From Sphingomonas sp. BK345 (GTDB lineage Bacteria > Pseudomonadota > Alphaproteobacteria > Sphingomonadales > Sphingomonadaceae): 64,000 nt of DNA. Position 1 is the first letter of the stretch, and each line of letters opens with the position of its first letter. The position numbers and the translations under genes were made by a program. The notes beneath the pieces are model-generated. The model saw nothing but the letters and a program-made list of their open reading frames with translations, did not search any database and was not told where the DNA came from. Below are positions 35,642-44,186 of this stretch, piece by piece. Where the stretch lies: positions 62,001 through 126,000 of the forward strand of contig NZ_JACHZX010000006.1 of assembly GCF_014193845.1 (NCBI RefSeq), written 5' to 3'.

Positions 35642-36969
35642 CTGCCAAGACCCCGCCCCAGACCTTCCACGTCAAGTCGTTCGGGTGCCAGATGAACGTC
35701 TATGATGGCGAGCGCATGGCCGAGCTGATGGCGGCCGAGGGGCTGGTCAGCACCGCGGACGCTGACGCCGCCGATCTCGTGGTGCTCAACACCTGCCACA
35801 TCCGCGAGAAGGCGACCGAGAAGGTCTATTCGGACATCGGCCGGCTGCGCAAGCGCGCGCGCGAGCGCGGCAGCGACGCGCCGATGATCGCGGTGGCGGG
35901 CTGCGTCGCCCAGGCCGAGGGCGAGGAGATCGTGCGGCGCGCCAAGGTCGACGTGGTGGTCGGCCCGCAATCCTATCACAACCTGCCCGGCCTGGTAGCG
36001 CGCGCCGCGTCAGGCGAGGCCGCGCTCGACACCGACATGCCGCTCGCGTCCAAGTTCGCGCACCTGCCGACGCGGCGGCGCGTCGGCGCGAGCGCCTTCC
36101 TCACCGTGCAGGAGGGCTGCGACAAGTTCTGCACCTATTGCGTCGTGCCCTACACGCGCGGCGCCGAGGTGAGCCGCCCCTATGCCGCGATCCTCGACGA
36201 GGCGCGCGCGCTGGTCGACGCCGGGGCGCGCGAGATCACCCTGCTTGGGCAGAACGTCAACGCCTGGCGCGACGACGACGGCCGCGGGCTGCACGACCTG
36301 ATCGTCGCGCTCGACCGTCTGCCGGGGCTGGCGCGCATCCGCTACACCACGAGCCACCCCAACGACATGGCGCAGGGGCTGATCGAGGCGCACCGCGACG
36401 TCGTGTCGCTGATGCCCTTCCTCCATCTGCCGGTGCAGGCGGGCAGCGACCGCGTGCTGCGCGCGATGAACCGCGCGCACACGGTCGACGGCTATCTCCG
36501 CCTGCTCGACCGCGTCCGCGCGGTTCGGCCCGACATCGCGCTGTCGGGCGACTTCATCGTCGGCTTCCCCGGCGAGACTGAGGCGGAGTTCGCCGAGACG
36601 CTGCGGCTGGTCGACCGGGTCGGCTACGCGCAGGCGTTCAGCTTCAAATATTCGCCCCGCCCGGGCACGCCTGCGGCCGAGTTGGCGGCGTCGGTGCCGG
36701 CGGAGGTGATGGACGAGCGGCTGCAGCGGCTGCAGGCGGCGCTCAACCGCGACCAGGCGGCCTTCAACGCCGCCTCGGTCGGGCGGCGCTGCACCTTGCT
36801 GATCGAGCGCCGCGGCAAGTTGCCGGGCCAGTGGCTCGGCAAGTCACCGTGGCTCCAGTCGGTCCATCTCGTCGGCGACCATGCGATCGGCGACCTGGTC
36901 GAGGTGACGCTCGCCGCGGCAGGACCGAATTCGCTGACCGGCGCGGTGGCGCTCCGCGACACGGCCTGA
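35632..36969 (+). CDS. miaB: tRNA-2-methylthio-N6-dimethylallyladenosine synthase MiaB
   Basis: Radical-SAM methylthiotransferase adding the 2-methylthio group to i6A37 of tRNA. The 445-residue protein has the N-terminal cluster cysteines in [17 protein letters not shown] and [10 protein letters not shown], the radical-SAM CDKFCTYC, and a C-terminal TRAM domain. ATG at 35632. In many alphaproteobacteria miaB is directly followed by phoH, ybeY and corC; here three unrelated genes intervene before phoH. Confidence 0.96.
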   Translation: MSVTAKTPPQTFHVKSFGCQMNVYDGERMAELMAAEGLVSTADADAADLVVLNTCHIREKATEKVYSDIGRLRKRARERGSDAPMIAVAGCVAQAEGEEIVRRAKVDVVVGPQSYHNLPGLVARAASGEAALDTDMPLASKFAHLPTRRRVGASAFLTVQEGCDKFCTYCVVPYTRGAEVSRPYAAILDEARALVDAGAREITLLGQNVNAWRDDDGRGLHDLIVALDRLPGLARIRYTTSHPNDMAQGLIEAHRDVVSLMPFLHLPVQAGSDRVLRAMNRAHTVDGYLRLLDRVRAVRPDIALSGDFIVGFPGETEAEFAETLRLVDRVGYAQAFSFKYSPRPGTPAAELAASVPAEVMDERLQRLQAALNRDQAAFNAASVGRRCTLLIERRGKLPGQWLGKSPWLQSVHLVGDHAIGDLVEVTLAAAGPNSLTGAVALRDTA

Positions 36970-36995
36970 GGCGGGCGGAGTCGCCGTCGCGCGCG

Positions 36996-37080
36996 TGCCC
37001 CGGCGAAGGTCGGAGCCCAGTCGAGAAACGCTGGTGAGTCCCACCACCACCTTCCCCACAACGCCTTGGCCTGCGCCGGA
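36996..37080. repeat. intergenic inverted-repeat element, CCCCGGCGAAGGTCGG family (copy 4)
   Basis: About 85 nt with GTGCCCCGGCGAAGGTCGGA at the left and an imperfect complement CCTTGGCCTGCGCCGGA at the right, between convergent miaB and the RidA-like gene. More degenerate than the other copies. Confidence 0.55.
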
Positions 37081-37095
37081 TCGTGATCGGCCGGC

Positions 37096-37488
37096 CTAGG
37101 GCCGCAGCCGCGCCACCACCTTGATCTCGAAATCAAAGCCCGCGAGCCAGGTGACACCGACCGCGGTCCAGGTCGGATAGGGCGCGGCGCCGAAGACCTC
37201 CCCCTTCACCTTCATGATCGTCTCGAACTGCGTCGCCGGATCGGTGTGGAAGGTGGAGACGTCGACCACGTCGTCGAAGTCGAGCCCGGCCGCGCCCAGT
37301 ACGGTCGCGAGATTGGCAAAGGCGCGCCGAACCTGCGCCTCGAACTCGGGCTCGGGCGAGCCGTCGTCGCGGCTGCCGACCTGGCCGGAGACGAAGAGCA
37401 GCTCGCCCGCGCGCACCGCTGGGGAATAGCCGTGCGCGTCATACAGCGCGTGGCGGTGGGGCAGGTCGACGACGTCACGGTGGCTCAT
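37096..37488 (-). CDS. RidA/YjgF family protein without the catalytic arginine
   Basis: A 130-residue Rid-family trimeric protein. RidA proper hydrolyses reactive enamines/imines using an Arg equivalent to E. coli R105. Here the corresponding stretch reads YPTWTAVGVTWLAGFDFEIK, with Trp at that place, so deaminase activity is doubtful. The fold blocks LLFVSGQVGSRDDG and FANLATVLGAAGLDFDDVV are clear. ATG at 37488. It is divergent from a tetR gene, with three operator-like repeats in the 122-nt gap, so it is the probable target of that regulator. Confidence 0.88.
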   Translation of the reverse strand: MSHRDVVDLPHRHALYDAHGYSPAVRAGELLFVSGQVGSRDDGSPEPEFEAQVRRAFANLATVLGAAGLDFDDVVDVSTFHTDPATQFETIMKVKGEVFGAAPYPTWTAVGVTWLAGFDFEIKVVARLRP

Positions 37489-37534
37489 CGGTCTTCTCCT
37501 ATGAGGCCGGCACTGGATCAGGCCCGCCATTCGA

Positions 37535-37593
37535 CATACGCTGCGTAGGTGACGGCATACGCGTTGTATGTCAATTCGCATACGCCACGTATG
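37535..37593. promoter_or_regulatory. three phased 15-bp operators for the TetR regulator
   Basis: Sites at 37535-37549 (CATACGCTGCGTAGG), 37556-37570 (CATACGCGTTGTATG) and 37579-37593 (CATACGCCACGTATG). The second and third are inverted repeats CATAC-N5-GTATG; the first has one arm degraded. Starts are 21 and 23 bp apart, about two helical turns. The last site ends 1 nt before the tetR ribosome site AAGGAG. This layout fits autorepression and joint control of the divergent RidA-like gene. Confidence 0.72.
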
Positions 37594-37610
37594 CAAGGAG
37601 AATATCCGAG

Positions 37611-38198
37611 ATGGCAGGACGCCGTGCCGAGACCACCGAGGCGAACCGCGCGCGACTGCTCGCGGCCGCGCGCGCCGCCTTCGCCGCGCACGGCTACGCC
37701 GGCGCCTCGATGGACGAGCTGACAGCGGCGGCGGGGCTGACGCGCGGCGCGCTCTATCACGGCTTCGGCGACAAGAAGGGGCTGCTCGCCGCCGTGGTCG
37801 CGCAGGTCGACCACGAGATGGCCGCGCGCGCGCGGGCAGCAGCGGCCTCCGCCCGCGACGATTGGGACGCGCTGCTCGCCGAGGCCGCCGCCTATATCGA
37901 GATGGCGCTCGACCCCGAGGTGCGTCGCATCGTGCTGCTCGACGGTCCCGCCGTGCTGGGCGACCCGTCGCGCTGGCCGAGCCAGAACGCCTGCCTCGCC
38001 GAGACGCGGGACACGGTCGCGCGCCTCGTCGCGGCCGGGACGATGCGCGCGGTCGACGCCGAGGCGGCGGCGCGGCTGCTGAGCGGTGCCGCGCTCAACG
38101 CGGCCCTGTGGGTGGCGGCGAGCGAGGCGCCCGACGTCGCGCTGCCGCGCGCGCTCGACGCCTTCGCGCTGATGGCCGAGGGGCTGCGCGCGCGCTGA
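37611..38198 (+). CDS. TetR family transcriptional regulator
   Basis: A 195-residue one-component regulator. The N-terminal helix-turn-helix runs ARLLAAARAAFAAHGYAGAS to LTRGALYHGFGDKKGLLAAV, with the C-terminal ligand domain variable. ATG at 37611 follows AAGGAG. Three CATACG-type repeats lie directly upstream. Ligand unknown. It likely controls itself and the divergent RidA-like gene; the next gene downstream begins 57 nt later. Confidence 0.9.
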   Translation: MAGRRAETTEANRARLLAAARAAFAAHGYAGASMDELTAAAGLTRGALYHGFGDKKGLLAAVVAQVDHEMAARARAAAASARDDWDALLAEAAAYIEMALDPEVRRIVLLDGPAVLGDPSRWPSQNACLAETRDTVARLVAAGTMRAVDAEAAARLLSGAALNAALWVAASEAPDVALPRALDAFALMAEGLRAR

Positions 38199-38254
38199 CC
38201 CATGCCGGCGCGAGGTGCTGGACGCGCCGGCGCGGCGCAGCGAGGCTGCGCGGC

Positions 38255-39133
38255 GTGATCGGCGCGCTCCCCCCGACCCTGATGATCCGCTGCCTGCTCG
38301 CCGAGCTGCTCGCCGGCGTGGTCGCCGACCTGACCCCGGTGCTCGGCGCGCGGGTCGAGCGAGTGCTGATCTACCTGCTGCTGTTGCGCCGTACGCTGGA
38401 CGGCGCGCGACCGACCCCGGTGCTCGGGGTCGGCGAGACGTTGGCCATGCCGTTCGAGACCGCGCGCCGTCACGTCGCCGCGCTCGCCGCTGCGGGGCGG
38501 TGTCGCCGCGTCGCGGGCGGGATGATCGTCGCCGGCCGCCCGCTGGACGATCCCGCGTTGGCGCCGCGTCTCGCGCGGGTCCACGACCGCGCCGTGGCCC
38601 TGGTCGAGCGGCTCGTCGCAGCGGCGTTGCTCCCCGAGCTCAGCGCGATGCCGGGGGAATATGCCTGGATCGAGGGGCTGGGCGTCGCGGCCGATCTCAC
38701 GCTCGCCATCGTGGCGGCGGAACAGTCGCGCTGTGCCAAGCCGCTCGACCGGGTGCTGCTCGCCGCTCTGCTGGCGGGCAATGCCGCCGCGATCACCGCC
38801 GATCCCGCCCTGTTCCGCCGCGCCGCGCCGCCGCACCAGCTCACACCGGGGTGGCGGCCGGTGCGTGGCCGCCTCGTCGCCGATGCGCTGCATCTGCCCG
38901 AGGCGACGGTGCGGCGGCGGTTCGTCCAGCTCGGCGCCGCGGTGGAGCTGACCGCCGCGGGTCTCGCGCTGCGGCCAGACTGGCTCACCGATGCCGCGGG
39001 CGAGGCGGTCGGCGCAGCGCTGACCGGCGCGCTGCGGCGTCACCTCGCGCAGCTGGCGCGGCATCGGTTCCCGCTCGAAGCGGCCGCCACGGCGTACCGT
39101 CGCGGCACGCCCCCATCGCTGAATTTCGGTTAG
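38255..39133 (+). CDS. unknown protein with two helix-turn-helix-like segments
   Basis: A 292-residue protein of no family I can name. Two stretches look like recognition-helix regions: FETARRHVAALAAAGRCRR near residue 67 and PEATVRRRFVQLGAAVELT near residue 215. Each is followed by short strands, as in winged helices, so a duplicated wHTH regulator is possible. Between them is a long Ala/Leu-rich helical region. GTG at 38255 or ATG at 38282 may be the start. It follows the tetR gene and precedes phoH. Confidence 0.65.
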   Translation: MIGALPPTLMIRCLLAELLAGVVADLTPVLGARVERVLIYLLLLRRTLDGARPTPVLGVGETLAMPFETARRHVAALAAAGRCRRVAGGMIVAGRPLDDPALAPRLARVHDRAVALVERLVAAALLPELSAMPGEYAWIEGLGVAADLTLAIVAAEQSRCAKPLDRVLLAALLAGNAAAITADPALFRRAAPPHQLTPGWRPVRGRLVADALHLPEATVRRRFVQLGAAVELTAAGLALRPDWLTDAAGEAVGAALTGALRRHLAQLARHRFPLEAAATAYRRGTPPSLNFG

Positions 39134-39262
39134 CCGCACGCGCGATTTCGGCTTGTCCGCCGCGTCGCGCCTGCCACACTCGGCGGCGATGCCATTGCGT
39201 CACCGCCCCTCGCGCCTATCTCCCGCCTCAACCGGCGCGTCCGCCGCCGTGCAAGGAGCCGC

Positions 39263-40264
39263 ATGAGCCGAAAGCCCGTTCCCGCCCAATCCGGCGAGCG
39301 TTCCCGCGTCGAGCTGTTGTTCGACAAGCCCCAGCTGCTCAGCCAGCTGTTCGGCCAATATGACCAGCATCTGGTGGCGCTCGAGAACCGGCTCGGCGTC
39401 TATATCACCGCGCGCGGCAACCGCGTCGGGCTGGAGGGCACCGCCGAGCAGGTGGCGCTCGCGCGCGACACGCTCAACGATCTGTATCACCGCATCCAGC
39501 GCGGCGAGGAGGTCGACACCGGGCTGGTCGACGCCGCCATCGCGATGGCGGCCGAGCCGGTGCTCGACGGTATCATCCGCGCCGACTCGGGCAGCGGCGC
39601 CCCCTCCGTGATGATCCGCACGCGCAAGAAGACGATCGTGCCGCGCACCCCCGCACAGGCGCATTACATGCGCGAGCTCACCTCGCACGAGATGATCTTC
39701 GCGCTCGGCCCGGCGGGCACGGGCAAGACCTATATCGCGGTGGCGCAGGCGGTGTCGCAGCTGATCTCGGGCAGCGTTCAGCGGCTGATCCTGTCGCGCC
39801 CCGCGGTCGAGGCGGGCGAGAAGCTCGGCTTCCTGCCCGGCGACATGAAGGAGAAGGTCGATCCCTATCTCCGCCCGCTGTACGACGCGCTGCACGACTG
39901 TCTCCCCGCCGAGCAGGTCGAGCGCCGCATCGCCAGCGGCGAGATCGAGATCGCGCCGATCGCGTTCATGCGCGGGCGCACGCTGGCCGATGCCTTCGTG
40001 ATCCTCGACGAGGCGCAGAACACCACGCCGGCGCAGATGAAGATGTTCCTCACCCGCTTCGGCCAGAACAGCCGCATGGTGATCTGCGGCGACCCCAACC
40101 AGACCGACCTGCCCGGCGGCGTCGCCGCGAGCGGGCTGGCCGACGCGACCTTCCGGCTGGAGGGCGTGGAGGGCATCTCGCTGTGCCGCTTCACCGCGGG
40201 CGACGTGGTGCGCCATCCGATCGTCGGGCGGATCGTGGAGGCGTATGAGGGCCGTGAGGCTTGA
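39263..40264 (+). CDS. phoH: PhoH family ATPase
   Basis: A 333-residue cytoplasmic P-loop ATPase linked to RNA metabolism with YbeY. The N-terminal part has a KH-like region (GVYITARGNRVGLEGTAEQV), followed by the core with Walker A GPAGTGKT and Walker B FVILDEAQN, and the arginine/sensor stretch VICGDPNQTDLPGG. ATG at 39263 follows AAGGAG. Normally it forms an operon with miaB and ybeY. Confidence 0.94.
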   Translation: MSRKPVPAQSGERSRVELLFDKPQLLSQLFGQYDQHLVALENRLGVYITARGNRVGLEGTAEQVALARDTLNDLYHRIQRGEEVDTGLVDAAIAMAAEPVLDGIIRADSGSGAPSVMIRTRKKTIVPRTPAQAHYMRELTSHEMIFALGPAGTGKTYIAVAQAVSQLISGSVQRLILSRPAVEAGEKLGFLPGDMKEKVDPYLRPLYDALHDCLPAEQVERRIASGEIEIAPIAFMRGRTLADAFVILDEAQNTTPAQMKMFLTRFGQNSRMVICGDPNQTDLPGGVAASGLADATFRLEGVEGISLCRFTAGDVVRHPIVGRIVEAYEGREA

Positions 40265-40282
40265 TGCGACGGGATATCCTTT

Positions 40283-40298
40283 TAACCTAGAGGGGTTA
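40283..40298. promoter_or_regulatory. inverted repeat before vapBC, possible operator
   Basis: TAACC-N6-GGTTA, 13 nt before the vapB start, with an additional perfect palindrome GGATATCC at 40272-40279. This locally AT-richer patch differs from its surroundings. VapBC complexes usually autorepress by binding such repeats. Confidence 0.45.
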
Positions 40299-40310
40299 TA
40301 CGGAGGCATC

Positions 40311-40565
40311 ATGGGTGCGTTGTATATCAAGAACGACGAGACCGCCGACCTGGCACGCGAGGTCGCGGAGCTGCTGCACGTCACCAAGACCGCGGCGGTT
40401 CATGACGCGCTGCTGCACCCACGAGACGCGCTGAGGCCGGAGCGAGGGCGCACCATCCACGAACGGCTGGATGCGTGGCGGGCCGCGCATCCGCTCGGAG
40501 AGCCGACCGGGCGCGAGGCGAACAAGGCGTTCTACGATTCGCTCAACGACGAGGACGGCGGTTGA
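40311..40565 (+). CDS. vapB: VapB-type antitoxin (Rv0623-like family)
   Basis: An 84-residue antitoxin. The N-terminal ~40 residues (LYIKNDETADLAREVAELLH) match the Rv0623/PSK-type family that pairs with PIN toxins. The C-terminal tail is charged and would bind the toxin. ATG at 40311 follows CGGAGG. Its stop overlaps the toxin's TTG start. It sits between phoH and ybeY, where no TA pair is usually found. Confidence 0.88.
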   Translation: MGALYIKNDETADLAREVAELLHVTKTAAVHDALLHPRDALRPERGRTIHERLDAWRAAHPLGEPTGREANKAFYDSLNDEDGG

Positions 40566-40960
40566 CCGTCTTCATCGACGCCTCGGCGCTGGTGGCGATC
40601 GCGACGGGGGAGCCGGACGCGCGCGAGCTGGAGGTTAACTTCGGCGCGGCAGAGCGCCGGCTCTCCTCACCCATCGCGCTCTGGGAGACGGCGCGCGCGG
40701 TGGCGCACAAGCGGAACATAACGATCGACGTCGCCTACACGGAATTGACGACATTGTTGCACGAGTTCGCGATCGATCTCGTCACGGTCGGCGAGGCGCA
40801 GACGGTCGCGGCGATCGCGGCCCACGCCCGCTACGGCAAGGGCACCGACCACCCCGCGCGACTCAACATGGGCGATTGTTTCGCTTATGCCTGCGCCAAG
40901 ACCCATGCCGCCGCCCTGCTCTACAAGGGCGACGATTTCTCGCACACGGACCTCGCCTGA
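40562..40960 (+). CDS. vapC: VapC-type PIN-domain ribonuclease toxin
   Basis: A 132-residue endoribonuclease, expected to cleave tRNA or rRNA when freed from VapB. The acidic metal site is intact: D6 in FIDASAL, E42 in LWETAR, D105 in MGDCFAYA and D124/D125 in KGDDFSHTD. TTG at 40562 overlaps the antitoxin stop as TTGA. The stop lies 1 nt before the ybeY ATG, so toxin and ybeY may be co-transcribed. Confidence 0.9.
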   Translation: MTVFIDASALVAIATGEPDARELEVNFGAAERRLSSPIALWETARAVAHKRNITIDVAYTELTTLLHEFAIDLVTVGEAQTVAAIAAHARYGKGTDHPARLNMGDCFAYACAKTHAAALLYKGDDFSHTDLA

Positions 40961-40961
40961 C

Positions 40962-41471
40962 ATGATCCACGTCGAACTCACCCGCGAGGAACCCTGGCCC
41001 GGCGAGGCGTGGGAGCAGCGCGCGCTTGCCGCCACCCGCGCCGCGGTGGCGCACACGCCGCACGGCGAACTGCTCACCACCCGCGCCGCGGTGGAGGTGA
41101 GCGTACGGCTCACGGACGACGCCGAGGTGCACGCGCTCAACCGCCAGTATCGCGGCAAGGACAAGCCCACCAACGTGCTGTCCTTCCCGATGGTGCAGCC
41201 CGACCTGCTCGCCACCGTAAGCCAGAACTCGGACGACGGCGAGCTGCTGCTCGGCGACATCGTGCTGGCGCACGGCGTTTGCGCGCGCGAGGCGGCGGAG
41301 CGCGGGATCGCGGTCGGTGATCATTTCACCCACCTTGTGGTGCACGGCACGCTGCATCTGCTAGGCTATGACCACATGACCGACGAGGAGGGGGACGCGA
41401 TGGAGGAGATCGAGCGCGCCGCGCTGGCCGACCTCGGCGTCGCCGACCCCTATCTCATACGCGAGGACTGA
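40962..41471 (+). CDS. ybeY: endoribonuclease YbeY
   Basis: Zinc metalloprotein for 16S rRNA 3'-end maturation and ribosome quality control. The 169-residue protein has the signature HLVVHGTLHLLGYDH and the upstream LNRQYRGKDKPTNVLSFPM. ATG at 40962 begins right after the vapC stop. corC follows after 9 nt. Confidence 0.95.
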   Translation: MIHVELTREEPWPGEAWEQRALAATRAAVAHTPHGELLTTRAAVEVSVRLTDDAEVHALNRQYRGKDKPTNVLSFPMVQPDLLATVSQNSDDGELLLGDIVLAHGVCAREAAERGIAVGDHFTHLVVHGTLHLLGYDHMTDEEGDAMEEIERAALADLGVADPYLIRED

Positions 41472-41480
41472 CGAACGGCG

Positions 41481-42395
41481 ATGGCCGACGACCGAAGTAC
41501 CGCCGGTAACGGCGACCACCATCACGAACCCGGCATCTGGTCGGGGTTGCGCAACCTCATCTTCGGCGAACCGCACGAGGCGACGCTGCGCGAGGTGCTC
41601 GAGAAGGCGATCGACCGTTACGAGGAAGACCCGGCGCCCGATCTGAAGGGCGATCTCACCCCGCTCGAGCGCCAGATGGTGCGCAACCTGCTCCACTTCA
41701 GCGAGCGCGACGCGGGGGGCATCGGCGTGCCGCGCGCCGACGTGGTGGCGGTGGAGGAGGCGACCAGCTTCGCGCATCTGGTCGAGGTGTTCGCCGAGGC
41801 GGGGGTGAGCCGCCTGCCGGTGTATCGCGAGAACCTCGACCACATCATCGGCATGGTCCATATCAAGGACGTGTTCGCGATCCTCGCCCGCGGCGGCGAG
41901 CCACCCGAGACGATCGCGGCGCTGATCCGCCAGCCTTTGTACGTGCCGATGAGCCGCGGCGCGCTCGACCTGCTGGCCGACATGCGCCAGTCGCGCATCC
42001 ACCTCGCGGTGGTGCTCGACGAATATTCCGGCACCGAAGGGCTGGTCACGATCGAGGACCTGATCGAGGAAATCGTCGGCGAGATCGAGGACGAGCACGA
42101 CGACGCGCCCGAGGTGCTGCTCGTCCCGCTCGACGGCGGCGCCTGGGAGGCCGACGCGCGCGTCGAGCTGGAGGATGTCGGCGAGACCGTCGACGCGCGG
42201 CTCGCCGAGGCGGAGAGCGATGTCGACACGATCGGCGGCCTCGCCGCGGTGCTCGCCGGGCGCGTGCCCGAGGCGGGCGAGTGCGTCGATCACCCGAGCG
42301 GCTGGCGCATCGAGGTGGTCGACGCCGACTCGCGCCGGATCAACCGGCTGCGCCTCCATCCCCCCGTACCGGAGCCGGAGGACGTCGACGCCTGA
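41481..42395 (+). CDS. corC: CorC/YbeX family CBS-domain protein
   Basis: A 304-residue cytosolic protein with two CBS domains (residues ~70-200, with GVPRADVVAVEEATSF and VVLDEYSGTEGLVTIEDLIE) and a C-terminal CorC_HlyC transporter-associated domain. It is linked to Mg/Co efflux or ribosome metabolism through its ybeY neighbourhood. It lacks the DUF21 membrane part of longer paralogues. lnt, which usually follows, is not here. Confidence 0.92.
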   Translation: MADDRSTAGNGDHHHEPGIWSGLRNLIFGEPHEATLREVLEKAIDRYEEDPAPDLKGDLTPLERQMVRNLLHFSERDAGGIGVPRADVVAVEEATSFAHLVEVFAEAGVSRLPVYRENLDHIIGMVHIKDVFAILARGGEPPETIAALIRQPLYVPMSRGALDLLADMRQSRIHLAVVLDEYSGTEGLVTIEDLIEEIVGEIEDEHDDAPEVLLVPLDGGAWEADARVELEDVGETVDARLAEAESDVDTIGGLAAVLAGRVPEAGECVDHPSGWRIEVVDADSRRINRLRLHPPVPEPEDVDA

Positions 42396-42471
42396 GGCGC
42401 GGCGCGGCGAAACGAGGTAGGTCGGGGTTGCCCCGTGGCGACGGGTTGCGCTAGCGCCGCGGCGAGGGTTC

Positions 42472-42573
42472 GGGGGCGGTGCGCCGCCCCCCCACGCGAC
42501 CGACCAGGTCAGCCCTTCGGGTCGCCCGACTGGCAGCTGGGTCGGGGGTCGCCGGCGTGCCCCCCACGCCGGC
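42472..42573. repeat. strongly structured GC-rich intergenic region with two hairpins
   Basis: Within the 307-nt gap 42396-42702: GGGGGCGG/CCGCCCCC (42472-42491, 4-nt loop) and GCCGGCGTG/CACGCCGGC (42551-42573, 5-nt loop), with GACCAGGTC and GGTCGCCCGAC segments between. No T-run follows either stem. It could be a structured mRNA end or a distinct repeat; no copy elsewhere in the window. Nothing else is seen in the gap. Confidence 0.55.
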
Positions 42574-42702
42574 GGCCCAACCATGCCGCCGGCACCGTGC
42601 CTAGCCGGCAGCCAATTCTGTCGCCGATCTCAACGATTTATTTACCTCGTTGCGGTCTAATCGCGACGGTGCCCGCGCCGTGCCGGGGCTCGGAGGTGTT
42701 CG

Positions 42703-43650
42703 ATGGCGTCTCTCCTCGCCGCGCTGCTGCTTCAAGCGGCGCCGGCCGCGCTCGCGACCCATGGCGACTGGATCCTCGGCTGCGACAATCAGCACGGCTG
42801 CGACGCGCTGGTCCGCGACAGCGGCGGCAGCGAGCCGCGGCTGCGGCTGGCGCTGCGGCGCGACGGCGCAACCGTGGCACCGGCGCGGCTCGACGTGCCC
42901 CTTCCCCCCAGCGTCGCGGCGGCCCGCCGGGTCACGCTGGCGGTCGACGGGCGGCCGCTCGCGCAGATGATCGCGCCCGGTGGCGGTGGCGGACTCGCGC
43001 TGCCGTTCGAGGGCAAGCTCGCCGCGGCGCTGGTGCGCGGGCGACGCCTGACCTTGTTCGCGTCGGATCGGCACGTGCTCGCCGGCGCCTCGCTCGTGGG
43101 ACTCGGCGCGACGCTGCGCGCGATCGACGCGGTGCAGGGGCGCGAGGGCAGCGCCGTGGCGCTCGTCCCGCCCGGGCGCGGCGCCGTCACCGCTCCGATC
43201 GCGGCCGTGCCGCCGCTGCCGGTGATCGACCAGCCCGAGGTGACCGGCGAGGCGCCGCGTCGCTTCTCCGCCAAGGACGCGCGCAAGCTGCTCGGCCGCC
43301 CCGCCGCCGACTGCGCCGCGGCACGGACCTGGCGGCTCGACGCCGCGCACACCCTCCTGGCGCTCGACCCCGGCTGCGCCGCGACGAACGGGCTCGCCGC
43401 GCTGTACCTGCTCCCGCCGAAGGGACCAGCGATCGCGGCGACGACGGACCGCGCACCCGCCGCGGCGCCACCGAGCTGGGACCCCACGCGACGCCGCCTG
43501 GTCAGCGCGGCGGGCCCGCTGCGACAGGAATATGCCTGGGATGGCGAGCGTTTCCGCCTGGTGCTCGAGCAACACGACGCCGCATTGCCGGACGCCAGCG
43601 GCGACGAGGACGTGATCACGACGTGGCGCGCCACGGTGGCGGTGCACTGA
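42703..43650 (+). CDS. DUF1176 domain protein
   Basis: A 315-residue exported protein with a short signal peptide (MASLLAALLLQAAPAALA). The opening WILGCDNQHGCDALV is the DUF1176 hallmark, and the two Cys may pair. The rest alternates strands and ends in the family motif QEYAWDGERFRLV. ATG at 42703 has GGAGG upstream. Function unknown; convergent with ruvC. Confidence 0.85.
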   Translation: MASLLAALLLQAAPAALATHGDWILGCDNQHGCDALVRDSGGSEPRLRLALRRDGATVAPARLDVPLPPSVAAARRVTLAVDGRPLAQMIAPGGGGGLALPFEGKLAAALVRGRRLTLFASDRHVLAGASLVGLGATLRAIDAVQGREGSAVALVPPGRGAVTAPIAAVPPLPVIDQPEVTGEAPRRFSAKDARKLLGRPAADCAAARTWRLDAAHTLLALDPGCAATNGLAALYLLPPKGPAIAATTDRAPAAAPPSWDPTRRRLVSAAGPLRQEYAWDGERFRLVLEQHDAALPDASGDEDVITTWRATVAVH

Positions 43651-43669
43651 CCGCCGGCGCTCTCCGCGG

Positions 43670-44176
43670 CTAGGCCGTCACCCGCGCGCGGCGGCGCATC
43701 CCCTCGGCGCTGGCGAGATGGTGCGCATGGGTGATCGCCACCGCCAGCGCGTCGGCGGCGTCGGGGCCGGCGAGCCTGGCGCCGGGCAGCAGCACCGCCA
43801 TCATCGCCTGGATCTGGCGCTTCTCCGCGCCGCCGGTACCGACCACCGCCTTCTTCACGGTGGAGGGATGATATTCACCGATCGCCAGCCCCGCCCCTGC
43901 AGCGGCAAGCAGCACCACGCCGCGCGCCTGCCCCAGCTTGAGCGTCGACTGCGCGTTGGTGTTGCCGAGCACCTCCTCCACCGCCGCCGAGTCGGGGCGC
44001 TCGGCGAGGATCACGTCGGTCAGCGCGGCGTGGAGGTTGGACAGGCGGCGCGGCAGCGGCATCGACGGATCGGTGCGGATCTGCCCGTTGGCGACGTGGC
44101 TCAGCCGGTTGCCGTCGGCGTGGATCACGCCCCAGCCGGTGGTGCCCAGCCCCGGATCGAGCCCGAGGATGATCAT
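43670..44176 (-). CDS. ruvC: Holliday junction resolvase RuvC
   Basis: Endonuclease resolving four-way junctions in recombination. The 168-residue protein has the acidic catalytic set: [24 protein letters not shown], and the C-terminal [16 protein letters not shown]. ruvA and ruvB, commonly downstream, are absent; the next gene is convergent DUF1176. yebC lies upstream in the same direction. Confidence 0.95.
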   Translation of the reverse strand: MIILGLDPGLGTTGWGVIHADGNRLSHVANGQIRTDPSMPLPRRLSNLHAALTDVILAERPDSAAVEEVLGNTNAQSTLKLGQARGVVLLAAAGAGLAIGEYHPSTVKKAVVGTGGAEKRQIQAMMAVLLPGARLAGPDAADALAVAITHAHHLASAEGMRRRARVTA

Positions 44177-44186
44177 GCTTTCAGGT

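Noticed and set aside
42435-43673. 412-codon Arg-rich open frame on the plus strand
   Set aside because: It overlaps the DUF1176 gene in another frame, starts within hairpin sequence and lacks any motif.
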